Below are positions 1 through 11,564 of a stretch of DNA of 64,000 bases, in pieces; the stretch's first letter is position 1, and every line of letters starts with the position of its first letter. The stretch is from Combretum micranthum (taxonomy: Eukaryota > Streptophyta > Magnoliopsida > Myrtales > Combretaceae): NCBI GenBank assembly GCA_024138025.1, contig JAMXBD010000063.1, positions 1,922,001 through 1,986,000 on the forward strand, written 5' to 3'. Both the position numbers and the translations under genes were made by a program. Under the pieces are notes generated by a model. It was not told the DNA's origin, ran no database searches, and saw only the letters and a program-made list of their open reading frames with translations.

Positions 1-1365
1 TCACAGCTACCAGAATCTACTACGAACCTACATACCTTGGCCCAAATTGTGCAGGTAAACTGAAAGATGTTTGTTCTCAACCAATCTTCATCAACAGCTT
101 TAAGAGTCATACAAGATCTCCTCACCACTAAAGTCTCCTTTCCATCCCCGATCAAGATCTCTTTAACAAATTTTGTATAAAAAACTGAGCCTCTATCACC
201 AATGACCTCAAAAACAGCCTCATCCCCCTCTTCTTTATTATCAAAAACAAGGTTTTCATAAGAACAAAGTGCCTCTTTTTTGTTTTTCTACACTTCTACT
301 ATTGATGACCACTCTCACCACACTTCAAGCATTTGATCGCACTAATACTAGTACCACTAGAATTTGGTTTAATAAAATGACTAGGGGTATTATTGTCCAT
401 ACCCCACTCCTAGCACGAACCACTTCATCACTATTGTTACCGCCCCCACTATTGAACACACCACTACAAGTGAAACTACTTCCTGATCACCTCTGTTGTT
501 TCTCTACAATTATTACTCTTTGGCATGCAGCAGATACACTTATAGGATCAAATAAAATAACAGTATCCATAATCTGCAACTTCAATCCTCCAATGTATCT
601 CGCAACTAATTGATCCTCCATCTCCTGAATCTCATTTCTAGCTACTCATTGATGAATTCAAAAGTGTTCTCGTCAACTGATTTGTTTCCCTATTTTAGGT
701 TCTACAGCCTTTGATACATCATGTGCTAAAAATTGTAGGGCAAGAATGCCGCTCGTGGGTGCTTCCTCATCCTTTCTATGAAGTGATTTTAGATTTCCCT
801 AATCTACATTGGGCCAATTTGTCTTCTGCTACCATGATGTGGCCCTACCATGAAGTTGATTTGTCACTAATTGGACTCGTTTATCTCGGGAATACCCTTA
901 AATTCTAGGATTTCCTCCACCATTAGCCAACCAGTCTAAGAATTCCTGTAGTTACAGACTGCCATGAAATTTTAGAATCTTGATTCTTATACCTAACTTC
1001 CATTGTCTATGATCTTCTTTAATCTTCTTCCACAATAGAGGTCTACCATGTCTGTGTGTAACCTTATCATGCTGTTCATAATCCTCAATAGAAGAAGAAC
1101 CATCCTTTACCTCATCCACATCTAGCATTGGATTAAGGTTTCGTCCCTATCCAGTGTTTTCATTCCTTTGGTTTCCCATCAACACACCTATTCTTTCTGT
1201 CAACCAATCCACAGCCACCTCTAAACTACGTTCCGACACCGCATTGAGCCACTCTTCAATCATTTACCCGATCCTTCGATTTAGATCACGTGATCATAGA
1301 TCTCATCCACTACAGCATGACATTGATTAGCTTGCCTACGGAGTGTCATTGTTATTAAGAGCGAA
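1..1365 (-). pseudogene. Ty3/gypsy retrotransposon remnant, gag to protease start
   Basis: Read on the minus strand, this is a decayed Ty3/gypsy gag followed by the start of pol. From high to low coordinates one finds a gag N-terminal part (motif EEWLNAVSERSLEVAVDWL near 1200-1260), the retrotransposon gag core (EFLDWLANGGG near 940 and QLHGRATSW near 850), a CCHC zinc knuckle (CLKCGESGHQ then stop then KC, near 285-335), and at the window edge the aspartic protease start CRFVVDSGSC (positions 10-35) with the catalytic DSG. Several in-frame stops and frame changes break the reading frame, so it is not functional. The RT and integrase would lie left of position 1. No LTR or primer binding site was recognised upstream of gag (above 1365). 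Assignment to Ty3/gypsy rests on the gag/CCHC/DSG order; the lineage was not determined. Confidence 0.8.
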
Positions 1366-4343
1366 CACAACTCTTATACAAACTGACGCAACAAAGCAAT
1401 TTAAGGTTTATCGCAAGACATTGATTCATGCACAAATACCCGGCTTGTGATCTTCAACACCTATTGATTTTGAGAATTCCTAGGTTGTTGGCATCAAAAT
1501 TTGAAACTTTATGCAAGAATTTGAAATTTTGGGAAAAGAGCAATGATGACTCTGAAACTTTTTTTGAAAAAAAAAAGAAAAAGATAAGTGACTGTCTATT
1601 TATTCGGCATACAATATAAGCATACTTAAAGCTACCAAAAATAAAAAGATAAAAAACTACCAAAAATAGAAAAGTCCTAAAATTTAAGGACACAAAGTAC
1701 ATGAAGACACAAATAAAATGACACAAACGACATATAAAACTGAAGTATCTATAATAAGTTATTATGAAGCTAAAACTTTCCTCATATATAAAAACCGCCC
1801 ATTTTAAAGGTCAATGAAGGAATTTGCCTAAAAGCGACATCGCTCACCCTTAAAGGCAATGACTTCTTCTTGTTAGCTTCTTTCTTTCGAGATAAGGACC
1901 TATATTTATGGACTTGCCATTGGTCAATCTTTAGCCCACTTTCTCAGATATCTACTTGCCACTTCTTTCGCTTCATTACTAAGTCATAGAGTATTCAAAG
2001 AAGAAAAATATTGCCTTTCAAGAGATACACACCTAAGAACACACCAGCTTCTCTTACTCGTGTTTTTTTGCTTGTACGCAAGGGTATGGTGAAACATCCC
2101 CATGAACATACCCATACTTAAAGAGCATGGTGGATTTTGTGTATTATTTGAAATTCAGATGTTGAAAAGTTCTACATTTATATATACTGTTAAATATAGT
2201 GTCTTATCATTTTTATATGTCATTATTTTATGTTTCATAAAAATAACCTATGTATTTTTGTATCAGCAATGGACCAACACAACATGTAACAACAAGCTCA
2301 TTAAAAGAACACCATAAAAGTAGAATCGAAGTCACAAAAAGAAGAAAAATCTTTATGGCATCCTTATAACTCCTAAACATGTAGGTAAAAGGCAATCTGA
2401 CTTTAAGATGGATTTTGTAGTTATCAAAACTTTTATAACTCCATTAAAACATAAGGAAGAGGGAAAACATATGAAAAAAAGGAACAAGAAGAGTTGTTCA
2501 TAGGAAACTAATAAGGGTGGCTCCAGCTAATTGTAGCCTCTGCCTCTTGGGTGGTCTAGTATGGTAACATTGGTGGTGTCGATGGAAGCAGAAGTCAATG
2601 TGGTTGTGATTTTCTTTTAGTTAGGTATAGTAGGGTATGAGTGAGTAAGTGAGAGGAAAAAAGATTCATGATGTTAGTATGCCACGTAACTGGATGGGTG
2701 GTGGACAATTATATTGTGAGTGGCCCTTGCGCTATATACAATTATATAATAAGCACATAAATGGAAAGCATAATGGGGACACCATGTCGTTGATGCTATT
2801 GATGAGAACTGTCCATAATGGATTATTGTTGATTATCTTAGAAGGTGTTAGTGATGTAGATATACATATTTAAGGGAGCTTGAGTAGCCTTCGTATGTCA
2901 ACCCTACAATTCTTGAGCAAATTGAATTGGAAACCCATATGAGTTACCTTGTTCGATCTCTATGAGTGGGGTCTCCTCTATGAAATGTTTTGTCTTGACT
3001 CTCCCAAAAGTTTCAAATTGAGAAGAAGTGACTAAGTATTTATAGACACTTGACATAGATGATGGCTGTCAGATCATCTTAGTAATTGACAAATAAGATG
3101 TAGCTCATCGTGGACCTAAGCCAATAGTCAACTCCTGTATGCATGAGCTTACGGAGAAAGATTGGATGAAGTAGACCAGTCTAACGATCATTGTTCTGAG
3201 CCCACTAAGCCATATCTCCTAAGCCATCCTAATAAATGAACTAGACTCATTGGGCCTTTTCACTTAGGCATTGCTTGCACTTTTGTGTGGCTTCATCACT
3301 ACTCAATGCATGCATGCTATGAGACGGCACTACTATTGCCAGGTGTGTTCATGGAGCTGAAGAATTTATTCTTTATAGATGAATTATTAAGTGAAGATCA
3401 AGCCCTAACGCTGTAACTCACTCTATTGCATATAATTGTATTATAATGTGCAAGCTTGCAGCACCATTCCGGTTGCACGCATTGCCTTAGCTTCATCTGA
3501 ATGATTTACTCCTTTGAGTGATCTTGCCCCCATGAAATCCTTTGATATCCATATTGAAAACATATAACTCTTCACATGTTCATTAGGTCTCATCGTATGA
3601 GTAGGATAGCTAAGAATACGCAAGGAAGTGTAAAATAATTTTTATTGATACCAAATAGATGTCATGGACCCGATACTCCATTGAAAATGATAACTTTTGT
3701 TTCCATAAATTATGGTAAACGGCATAGCAGTTTGGTCCAGGCCATAGATTGAAAGCAGTTTGGAAAATCATCCAGTGGAGTCATAATAAAAAAGTTTTCT
3801 AACTCTGTAGGATTTCATATTCAAATGATTAGTACTTGTCTTTAATCGCCATGTCAGCTATAATAAAGCATCACTATTAATCCGTTCTCAATTTTCCATA
3901 TTTTTTTCCTTTACCTCTTTGTACAAATATATTTCCAAATATTGCAAAATCCATATGATTCCACTAAATCACAATATATTCATCCTTATCTTTATATCTT
4001 CTCAATAATATTTGATCCAAACATTTAAACTATTCACATCTGTTGAATCTCATTATTAAACCTCTAATCCATATTATATGATGACTGTGAGAATTCATTC
4101 ATCAAGTAGATGAACCAATGTGAAAATGTTAGGCCATTTTCTATGATGATCATCACAAAGATGAGACCAATTGATATTTGTCTTTGGTGGCTAGGGTAAA
4201 CATAGGATTGTACTATTGAAGAACAAGATATTAATTTAAGTTAATATTTTATCATATTTTCCTATAAATTCCAGCCTTTAATAATATGTTAGGCTTAAAT
4301 CCTGTTAATTAAAGTATTCATCCATTTAGGTATGTGTTATATG
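1366..4343. other. AT-rich DNA without recognisable gene
   Basis: About 3 kb separating the gypsy remnant from the Ty1/copia insertion. The open frames here are short, AT-driven and show no family motif. The part next to 1365 could be leader or LTR of the gypsy remnant, but no second copy of it is present to prove that. A 60-codon minus frame at 3441-3623 was inspected and not recognised. Confidence 0.4.
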
Positions 4344-4348
4344 AATAT
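4344..4348. repeat. Target site duplication AATAT, left copy
   Basis: AATAT directly precedes the 5' LTR and is repeated exactly after the 3' LTR at 9859-9863, the 5-bp duplication expected for Ty1/copia integration. Confidence 0.85.
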
Positions 4349-5130
4349 TGCTAGGCTTTGGGTCAAACCATATGGGCCTGTAATAAATAATAAAGGAAAT
4401 CCTAAATGTATTTCATATATATTTAGAAGAAAGAAAAGAAAAAGTGTAGAGAGAACATCTCATAGTATACAAGATAGGAATACTGGTGTGGAAGACATCA
4501 AAACCAGAACCTGCGGCAAACAAAAGAGATCAGGAAGGTGATGAATTGATTTCCAGACCACGTTGAAGAATTGTGCCTCACAATTAGGATTGAATACAGT
4601 GAAGGAAAAGCACCTTTAAGTAATCTGACATAAAGAAGTCCAATGCATTTGCTTTAATATTATACGAACTTCGAAGGAACAAAAATTCTTTTAGTAGAGT
4701 GATTTCAGATCCACAATTGGATGACTTATTAAATCCCGATTGTGATAAAACTTCTTTTATTGAGTTTGTGGTGTGGAGTACTGCAAGGTGATTATTTCTG
4801 TTTATTGTTAATCCTTCTTAGTTATCCAAATTGAATAAGTGTTTTCACGTTTTTGCGAATTAAGCAATTTTATGATTTTATCATTATCCATTGTTGTGAT
4901 GAAAAATTAGTTATCCACTCATATACAAGTGAAGAAAAACATTGTAATCATATTATTGGTTGATAGTGGAAGTTTTTGCGTTGTGGTCTCATGGTTTTTC
5001 CCTAATTGGAGTTTTCCACATTAAATTCTAGTGTTTATTATTATTTTGTATTCAATTTATAATATTAGCGATTGCTATAGGCAAGAGGAAAAATTATCTT
5101 TTCATTATAGGCCATTAATTTTTCCTAACA
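4349..5130 (+). repeat. 5' LTR of the copia element
   Basis: 782-bp LTR. It starts TGCTAGGCTTTGGGTC and ends TTTTTCCTAACA, giving the short inverted ends TG...CA. It aligns along its whole length with 9029-9858. The tRNA primer binding site follows two bases after its end. Confidence 0.92.
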
Positions 5131-5132
5131 AG

Positions 5133-5143
5133 TGGTATCAAAG
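5133..5143 (+). other. Primer binding site, initiator tRNA-Met type
   Basis: TGGTATCAAAG starts two bases after the 5' LTR. It matches the common plant LTR-element primer site TGGTATCAGAG with one change and would prime minus-strand synthesis from initiator tRNA-Met. Confidence 0.85.
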
Positions 5144-5179
5144 TAGGGTTCAAAAAAAATTACTTCTTGTGTTGCAAGC

Positions 5180-6010
5180 ATGACAGAATCATCAGATACC
5201 ATAATAAAGTTGAATTCTTCAAATTATTCAATCTGGAAGACGATGATAGAAAATATTTTATATTATAAAGATCTATATGTGCCTTTGGCGGTGATAATGC
5301 AAAACTAAAAGATAAGTCTGACAAAGAGTAAGCGATTATGCATAGAAAAATAGTCGGATATATCCAACAAAGGATTAATCATAGTGTATATCATCATGTT
5401 GTTTAGGAAACTAGAGTTGATGTTCTATGGAAGAAATTAGAGTCTATGTATGAGAGACAGACTGCCTTGAATAAAACCTCCTTGATTAGAAGAGTGGTGA
5501 ATTTGAAGTATAAGGATGAATCTAATATGACAGAGCACTTGAATAATTTTCAAGGTCTTGTGGTGAATTTGAAGTATAAGCACTTTTGTTATTAAGTTCA
5601 CTGTCTGATAGGTAGGAGATACTTATGGTGTCAATTAGTAATTTTGCTCTAAAAAGAAAGCCCACTATTACAATAGTGAAAGATAGTTTGATGAAAAAAG
5701 AAGCTAGAAGAAAAGAACTTGGTGCAAGTGCTGACACTCGGGCATTAGTTACTGATAAACAGGAAAGACGTGGCAGAAGTAAGAGTAGAGGCTCATATGA
5801 TAAATTTGATAGATTTGACAAATCCAAGGGAAGATCCAAATCAAGAAGAAGAAATATTAAGTGTTATCATTATGACAAGCTAACACATCTAAAATAAGAA
5901 TGTAGGATATGAAAGAGAGAGCAAACGAGAGGTAAAAGTGATGAAAAAGTTGATGACACGACTGCTGTAGCAACAGATAGTGAGATTGATGTTGCCTGGG
6001 ATGATGATTG
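5180..6010 (+). pseudogene. copia gag, disrupted
   Basis: The frame starts ATGACAGAATCATCAG at 5180 and encodes a typical copia gag opening (LNSSNYSIWKTMIENIL, then YKDLYVPL). It then breaks by stops and frameshifts. A basic C-terminal stretch (5625-5896) ends in a damaged zinc knuckle: CYHYDKLTHLK, a stop, then EC, where the family has CxxCxxxxHxxxxC. The second cysteine has been replaced, so nucleic acid binding would be impaired even if the frame were open. There is an internal partial duplication: 'gtgaatttgaagtataag' occurs near 5498 and again near 5561. Confidence 0.75.
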
Positions 6011-6019
6011 TGTTAGTCT

Positions 6020-6647
6020 CGCATGTCACGATAGTGACTGGGTTATTGATTATGGTGCCTTCTTTCATATGACATCACATGGTGAATTCTTCTCAACCTA
6101 CACTACTTGTGATTATGGTAATGTTAGGATGGGAAACGATGGTACATCCAAAATTATTGGTATTGGAAATATTATTTTGAAGACTAATACCGGTTGCAAA
6201 CGCATCCTTCAAGATATTAGACATGTTCGAGATATTCGCCTGAACCTGATATCTATAGGAAAATTAGACAATGAAGGATACAGTAGCTATTTTGGTGAAT
6301 GTAAATGGAAGCTCACCAATGGTTCTCTCATAGTGGCAAAAGAGAAGAAAAATAATACCATTTACTTAATGTTTGCAAAACTAAGTAAACGAGAGGTAAA
6401 CACGATTAATGAGTCATCCGTGAAGCTTTGGCACAAATGGCTTGGTCAAATGAGTGAAAAGGGATTACAAATACTTACCAAGAAGCAACTTCTATCTAAC
6501 ATGAAAGGTATGCCTCTAAAAATCGATACTGACTATTTTACTGGAAAACAACATAGAGTTGCATTTCATAGAAATTCACCTTCTAGGAGATCTCTTGTGC
6601 TTGATATGGTCCACATAGATGTGTGTCATAGAAATATAGAACATTAG
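6020..6647 (+). pseudogene. copia protease and GAG-pre-integrase domain
   Basis: The open stretch 6069-6647 encodes 192 residues. It covers the end of the aspartic protease and the GAG-pre-integrase domain (LWHKWLGQMSEKGLQIL), then the KQHRVAFHR and DMVHIDVC motifs leading into integrase. Just upstream, the active site reads DYGAFFHMTS where the family has DTGAS-HMT, so the catalytic motif is mutated. The zinc-finger HHCC of the integrase N-terminus is incomplete: FTGKQH is preceded by DTDY rather than C-x2-C. Confidence 0.8.
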
Positions 6648-7540
6648 GTGGTGCTCTTTATTTTGTGACATTTATTGATGATCACTCTAGAAAGTTATGG
6701 ACTTTTGCTTTGAAATCCTAAGATCAAGTTCTGGATGTGTTTAAGTAATTTCATTTTAGAGTGGAGAGAGAAACAGGAAGACAGATGAAATATATCCGAA
6801 CAGATAATGGTAGTGAATATAGAGGTCATTTTGAAGAATATTGCAGAGTTCATGAAATCAAACTCGAGAACACAGACCCCACAACAAAATGACATTGCAA
6901 AATGGATGAATCGCACTATTACAAACCAGAGTAAAGTGCATGTTATCTCATGCCAAGCTACCTAAATCCTTGTGAGGAGAAGCAATGAGGATAGCAATTG
7001 ATTTGATCAACTTATTTCCCTCTTATGCTCTGGATGGTGATATCCCAGAGAGAGTATGGACAGGTAAAAGTATATCCTATGGACACTTATGAGTGTTTAG
7101 TTGCAGGGTATTTGCGCATATTCTCAAGGATGAAAGAGCGAAACTTGATGTAAATTCAAAGTAATGTACTTTTCTAGGTTATGCACATGATGAGTATGGG
7201 TACAGGTCGTGGGATCCAGTAGAAAAGAAAATTGTGAAAAACAGAGATGTGGTCTTTTAAGAAGATCAGACTATTGAAGATATAGAGAAGCCAAAGATGT
7301 CTAAATCCTTAGGCGAGATCCCAGTTAATGTAGACTTAGCGCCATTTCCTAAAGATCCTAATAATGATGGAGGAGATGTGTAAGACTCAGTTGAAGATGA
7401 TGAGACATCCCAAGAGACTAATTAGTAGATTGAATTAAGAAGGTTTACAAGAGAGAGAAGACCATCCACTAGATATAATGTAGAAGACTATCTGATGCTG
7501 ATAGATAGGGAAGAACAAGAATGTTATCAAGAGGCTGTAT
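6648..7540 (+). pseudogene. copia integrase core, disrupted
   Basis: In shifting frames the integrase core reads GALYFVTFIDDHSRKLW (6648-6700) and YIRTDNGSEYRGHFEEYC (6790-6845), which carry the first two catalytic acidic residues of the DDE core. The stretch is broken by stops, for example near 6720, 6748 and 6891. Downstream it continues as the variable region between integrase and RT, with short fragments such as KNRDVVF. Confidence 0.75.
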
Positions 7541-9010
7541 TACAATAGCAGAAAAAGGAATGGGTAAAAGCCATGCAAGATGAGATGAAATCCTTGCATG
7601 AGAATCATACATATGAATAATTGGAACTTCCAAAGGGTAAGCAACCATTCAAGAACAAATGGGTATATAGACTGAAGACTGAAAAGAATAGCTCACAAAC
7701 AAAGTACAAGACAAGATTGGTTGTGAAGGGGTTTAGTTAGAAGAAAGGTATTGACTTTGACGAGATTTTCTCTCCAGTGGTGAAGATGTCCTTCATTCGA
7801 GTTTTACTTAGTATTATTGTCAATTTAAACTTAGAGATTGAACAACTAGATGTAAAGACAATGTTCGTTCATGGTAACTTGAAGGAAGAGATTTATATGG
7901 AGTAGCTTGAGGGATTAAGTGTCAAAAGGAAGGAGCATCTTGTATGCGAATTGAAGAAGAGCTTGTATGGCTTGAAACAAGCTCTAGACAGTAGTATAAA
8001 AAGTTTCATTCATTCATGATTGACCAAGGATATACTAAGACTGCATCAAACCATTATGTCTTTATAAAAAAATTCAACAGTGATGAGTTCATTATTCTTT
8101 TATTATACGTGAATGATATGTTGATTATTGGTCATGACACCAAGCATATTCAAGATCTTAAAAAGGCATTGAGCAAGTCTTTTGCCATGAAAGACTTAGG
8201 ACTTACGTGCCAAATTCTGGATATGAGAATTATTCATGATAAGAAGAGCCAAAAATTATGGTTATCACAGAAGAGATACCTAGAAAATGTATTAGAGAGA
8301 TTCAATATGAGTAAGGCAAAACCTGTTTATTCTCCACTTGCAGGTCACTTTAACCTCATCTCTCAACATTATCCTAAAAGTGAGGTAGATAAAGAAAACA
8401 TGAAGAAGATACCCCATGCTTCATCTATTGGTAATCTAATATATGTTATAATGTGCACTAGACTAGATGTTTCTCGTGCTATTGGTGTTGTTAGTCGTTA
8501 TTTCTTGAATTCTAATGAAGAGCATTGGGCCGCCGTTAAATGGATTCTTCAGGTATCTCGGGGGCACTTCCAACTTAAGTTTACAGTTTGGTGATTGTAA
8601 ACCGATATTGGAAGGGTCTACAGATGCTAATATAGCAGGAGATCTTGATTCTAGGAAGTCAACTTTAGGTTATCTAATTACTCATGATGGGTGAGTAGTA
8701 TCTTGGCAATCCAAATTACAGAAGTGTGGTGCACTATCCACCAAGGAAGTCGAGTGGATGAAGAAATTTTTGGAAGATTTGGGCCAAGAGCAAGAAAAAA
8801 TTAAAATTATTGTGACAGCCAAAGTGCTATATATCTCAGTAAGAATCCCACTTTTTATTCAAGATCCAAACATATTGATGTTAGATAGCATTGGATTCGA
8901 GATATATTAGAAGTGAAACTTTTGAAGCTTGAAAAGATCCATACTGATAATAATGGTTCAAACATGATGACGAAAGCTCTATCAAAGGATAAGCTTATTT
9001 GTTGTAGATA
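7541..9010 (+). pseudogene. copia reverse transcriptase and RNase H, disrupted
   Basis: RT motifs are visible in order: the region ending FKNKWVYRLKT (near 7650), KGIDFDEIFSPVVKMSFIR (near 7745), LDVKTMFVHGNLKEEIYME (near 7850), then an open stretch 8016-8594 with LLYVNDMLIIGHD and LGLTCQILDMRI. The YVDD catalytic box reads YVND, so one metal-binding aspartate is lost. RNase H follows with GSTDANIAGDLDSRKSTLGYL (in part), a stop before VVSWQSK, and a C-terminal end MTKALSKDKLICCR. Several stops lie before 8016. Confidence 0.85.
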
Positions 9011-9016
9011 TGAGTT

Positions 9017-9028
9017 GAAGGGTGAGTT
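9017..9028 (+). other. Weak polypurine tract
   Basis: GAAGGGTGAG directly before the 3' LTR is purine-rich and sits where the plus-strand primer of an LTR element is expected. It is short and interrupted by one T, so the call is tentative. Confidence 0.45.
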
Positions 9029-9858
9029 TATTAGGCTTTGGGTCCAACCTATATGGGCCCATAATAAATAATAAAGGGAACCCTAAATATATTTTATATG
9101 TATTTAAAATAAAGAAAAGAAAAGGTGTAGACAGAACATCTCATAGTATACAAAATAGGAATACTACCGTGGAAGACATCGAGACTAGAACCAGCGGCGG
9201 ACAAAAGAGATCAAGAAGGTGACGAATTGATTTCCGGATCACGTTGAAGAATTGTGGCGCACAATTAAGATTGAATACGGTGAAGAGAAATCACCTTTAA
9301 GTGCAATTAAGATTGAATACGATGAAGAGAAATCACCTTTAAGTGCTCTAACATAAAAAAGTCCAACGTATTGGCTTTGATATTATACGAACTTCAGAGG
9401 AACAAAACTTCTTTTGGTGGAGTGATTTCAAATCCATAACTGGATGAATTATTATATCTCAACTGTGATGAAACTTCTTTCGTTGAATTCATGGCATGGC
9501 ATACTACAAGGTGATTATTTTCGTTTATTATAAATCATTCTCAGTTGTTCATATTGAATAGGTGTTTTCACGTTTTCATGAATTAAACAATTTTATGATT
9601 TTATCAATATTCACTGTTATGGGGAAGAATTAGTTATCTACTACTATAACTAATGAAAAAAAAACATTGTAATCCTATTATTGGTTGATAGTAAAAGTTT
9701 TTACGTTGTGATCCCATGATTTTTCTCCAATTGGAGTTTTCCACATTAAATCTTGGTGTTTATTATTATTATTTTATATTTAGTTTATTATATTAGTTAT
9801 CACTATAGGCAAGAGAAAAAATTATCTTTCCATTATAGGATATTTATTTTTCCTAACA
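9029..9858 (+). repeat. 3' LTR of the copia element
   Basis: 830-bp LTR. It starts TATTAGGCTTTGGGTCC, in which the terminal TG has changed to TA, and ends TTTTTCCTAACA. It is 48 bp longer than the 5' LTR, mainly because of a 42-bp tandem duplication at 9262-9345. Confidence 0.92.
9262..9345 (+). repeat. 42-bp tandem duplication inside the 3' LTR
   Basis: Units 9262-9303 and 9304-9345 both begin CAATTAAGATTGAATACG and differ by one base (GGT/GAT). The 5' LTR has a single copy, so the duplication arose after or during this insertion. Confidence 0.85.
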
Positions 9859-9863
9859 AATAT
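9859..9863. repeat. Target site duplication AATAT, right copy
   Basis: Exact match to 4344-4348. Confidence 0.85.
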
Positions 9864-11564
9864 TCCTTCAATATTCAATTGATACATAACGTAGATTTCT
9901 TTGGAAAAAGTTTTAAAAATTAAATATGATTTTTTATTAGAAACAGGCCTGATGATCTAATAGCTAAGACCCTATATCCTCAATTTTTGAAAATTAGTTG
10001 AAATTTGGATTTAATAGCTTATCTGATTTAAGATTTATTTGTCTAGCACAATGAAAATAATCAAGAGTTTAGATACTGTATTCAAAATGAAATTGCAAAA
10101 GCAAGTATGCTTATCATTTTCCTATTCCTTTCATCTGAGTTTATTTCACTATAAATTGTGAATTATCATCTTTGAGATATTGTTAAAAGACAAAGTTAAA
10201 TAATAAGGGTGGTTCATAAAATAGCTTGTAGGAAAAGTCAAAAGAAAGTCCTACATGGCCTGATGACGGAACTCAGCAAAACATGCTACTTTTTGGACTA
10301 ACTTACACATATGAAGTCTCGTTTCAGTTATGGATTATTTATTTAAGATGTCAATAGCTATAGATAATGTTGCTTGAGTCTTATTATTACGCTTGCCATC
10401 GGGTCTGTATTTGGACTAAGGAAAATATATAAATAAATAGTTCGAGATTTTCTTCTTTCAACGAAAGTGAGCGTGGGACTAGGAATGCACGAACCCAATA
10501 CCTAGTAGGGTTTCTGAATCCTGTCCCATACCTTATAGGGTTTTTATCGATGAACACAAAACCCACTAGATAAACTCAATAGGCACCCGAACCCGAACCT
10601 TGAACCTAATATAAAATTACAGGTTAAAATACTTGCATTTTTTTTTCTTTCTAGTTGCTTAAATAAGTTCATATCACAACATCATATTTAAGTTGATTTA
10701 GGAATCATTAAGTATGGATAACATCTTGGTAGCTAACAATTAAGTGGGTCCAAAGAATTCAAGAACAAAAAACCAGTATTTTTCAATGTTTTCCATTACA
10801 TAACTTAAAAAACATCCTTTTGTTATCATCAATAAGCTTCTATTCATCGTATAATAGAATACTTAAAAACGTCATTATAATAAAACCAAAAGTGTCTTAG
10901 AAAACCAAATTGAAGAGAGTGTAATGTTCATCACGCCATTTATCAAATCACAAAACAAATTCTAAAGCAAAATAAAAATTAAACAAAGTAAAAGCAATAT
11001 TCTCTAACATCCATCTCTCATCAAATCATAATACAAATTTAAAATCCTCATAGATTTCAGTACTCATTTTCATCATCTTCTTCATTCATCTTCATACCAA
11101 AAAATATTACTTGGCCATTGTTCCTCCATACGCTGCCTTTAAATTATGGCCATACAATCATGCTTGTTCACTAAGTTTTCTAAGTCAGTTTGATTGACTT
11201 CTTTTTTCAGTTAATGATGTTTGTTTTCCTTTTTTTTTTTTTGTAGTATGATGTAGGCCCTCATGTAGGGGACCCACCAACAAATATATCATAAAAAATC
11301 TACTAAATATAGTTTGATATAATGGATTGATAGTAATTTTGGTATCTCGATGACTAGAAATATTTTCTAAGAGACTCAAGGATTTGACTAGGTTTTCTTC
11401 GAGATTTGAAGGTTTCTCAAACTTTTGGACAAAGTTAAGTTTCTAAATCTTGATTAACTATAAGTTTGGGTAGTATGAGATGCTAGTTGGTGTTTTTAGA
11501 TTGATAAATGAAGTTGGAGTTGATGAAATGGGCATATGACCATGTTCATGTCACTTCTACAACT
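9864..11564. other. AT-rich DNA, possible decayed hAT end near 10466-10620
   Basis: No gene is recognised. Around 10466-10620 there is a run of GAACCC/ACCCGAACCC-like words starting TAGGAATGCACGAACCC. This resembles the subterminal repeats of the three better preserved hAT elements in this window, but no matching second end or 8-bp duplication was found. The rest is AT-rich with short meaningless frames. Confidence 0.35.

Larger units (their letters stand above)
4349..9858 (+). mobile_element. Ty1/copia LTR retrotransposon, Tork/Tnt1-like, complete in structure but dead
   Basis: A 5510-bp element bounded by two related LTRs and flanked by the 5-bp direct repeat AATAT (4344-4348 and 9859-9863), which is a target site duplication. 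The order LTR, primer binding site, gag, protease, integrase, RT, RNase H, LTR is the Ty1/copia order because integrase precedes RT. The GAG-pre-integrase motif (LWHKWLGQMSEKGLQIL) resembles the Tork/Tnt1 lineage; that lineage call is an inference from memory of the family. Many in-frame stops and frameshifts are present. Key residues are also changed: the protease DTG reads DYG and the RT YVDD box reads YVND. LTRs differ by many substitutions plus one duplication, so the insertion is not recent. Confidence 0.93.

Noticed and set aside
269..613. 114-codon plus-strand frame
   Set aside because: Antisense of the gypsy gag and zinc-knuckle region.
3441..3623. 60-codon minus-strand frame as an exon
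   Set aside because: Not recognised, no clear splice sites and no neighbouring exons.
4287..4300. TGTTAGGCTTAAATCC as the start of the 5' LTR
   Set aside because: Similar to the LTR start, but the alignment with the 3' LTR and the AATAT duplication both put the start at 4349.
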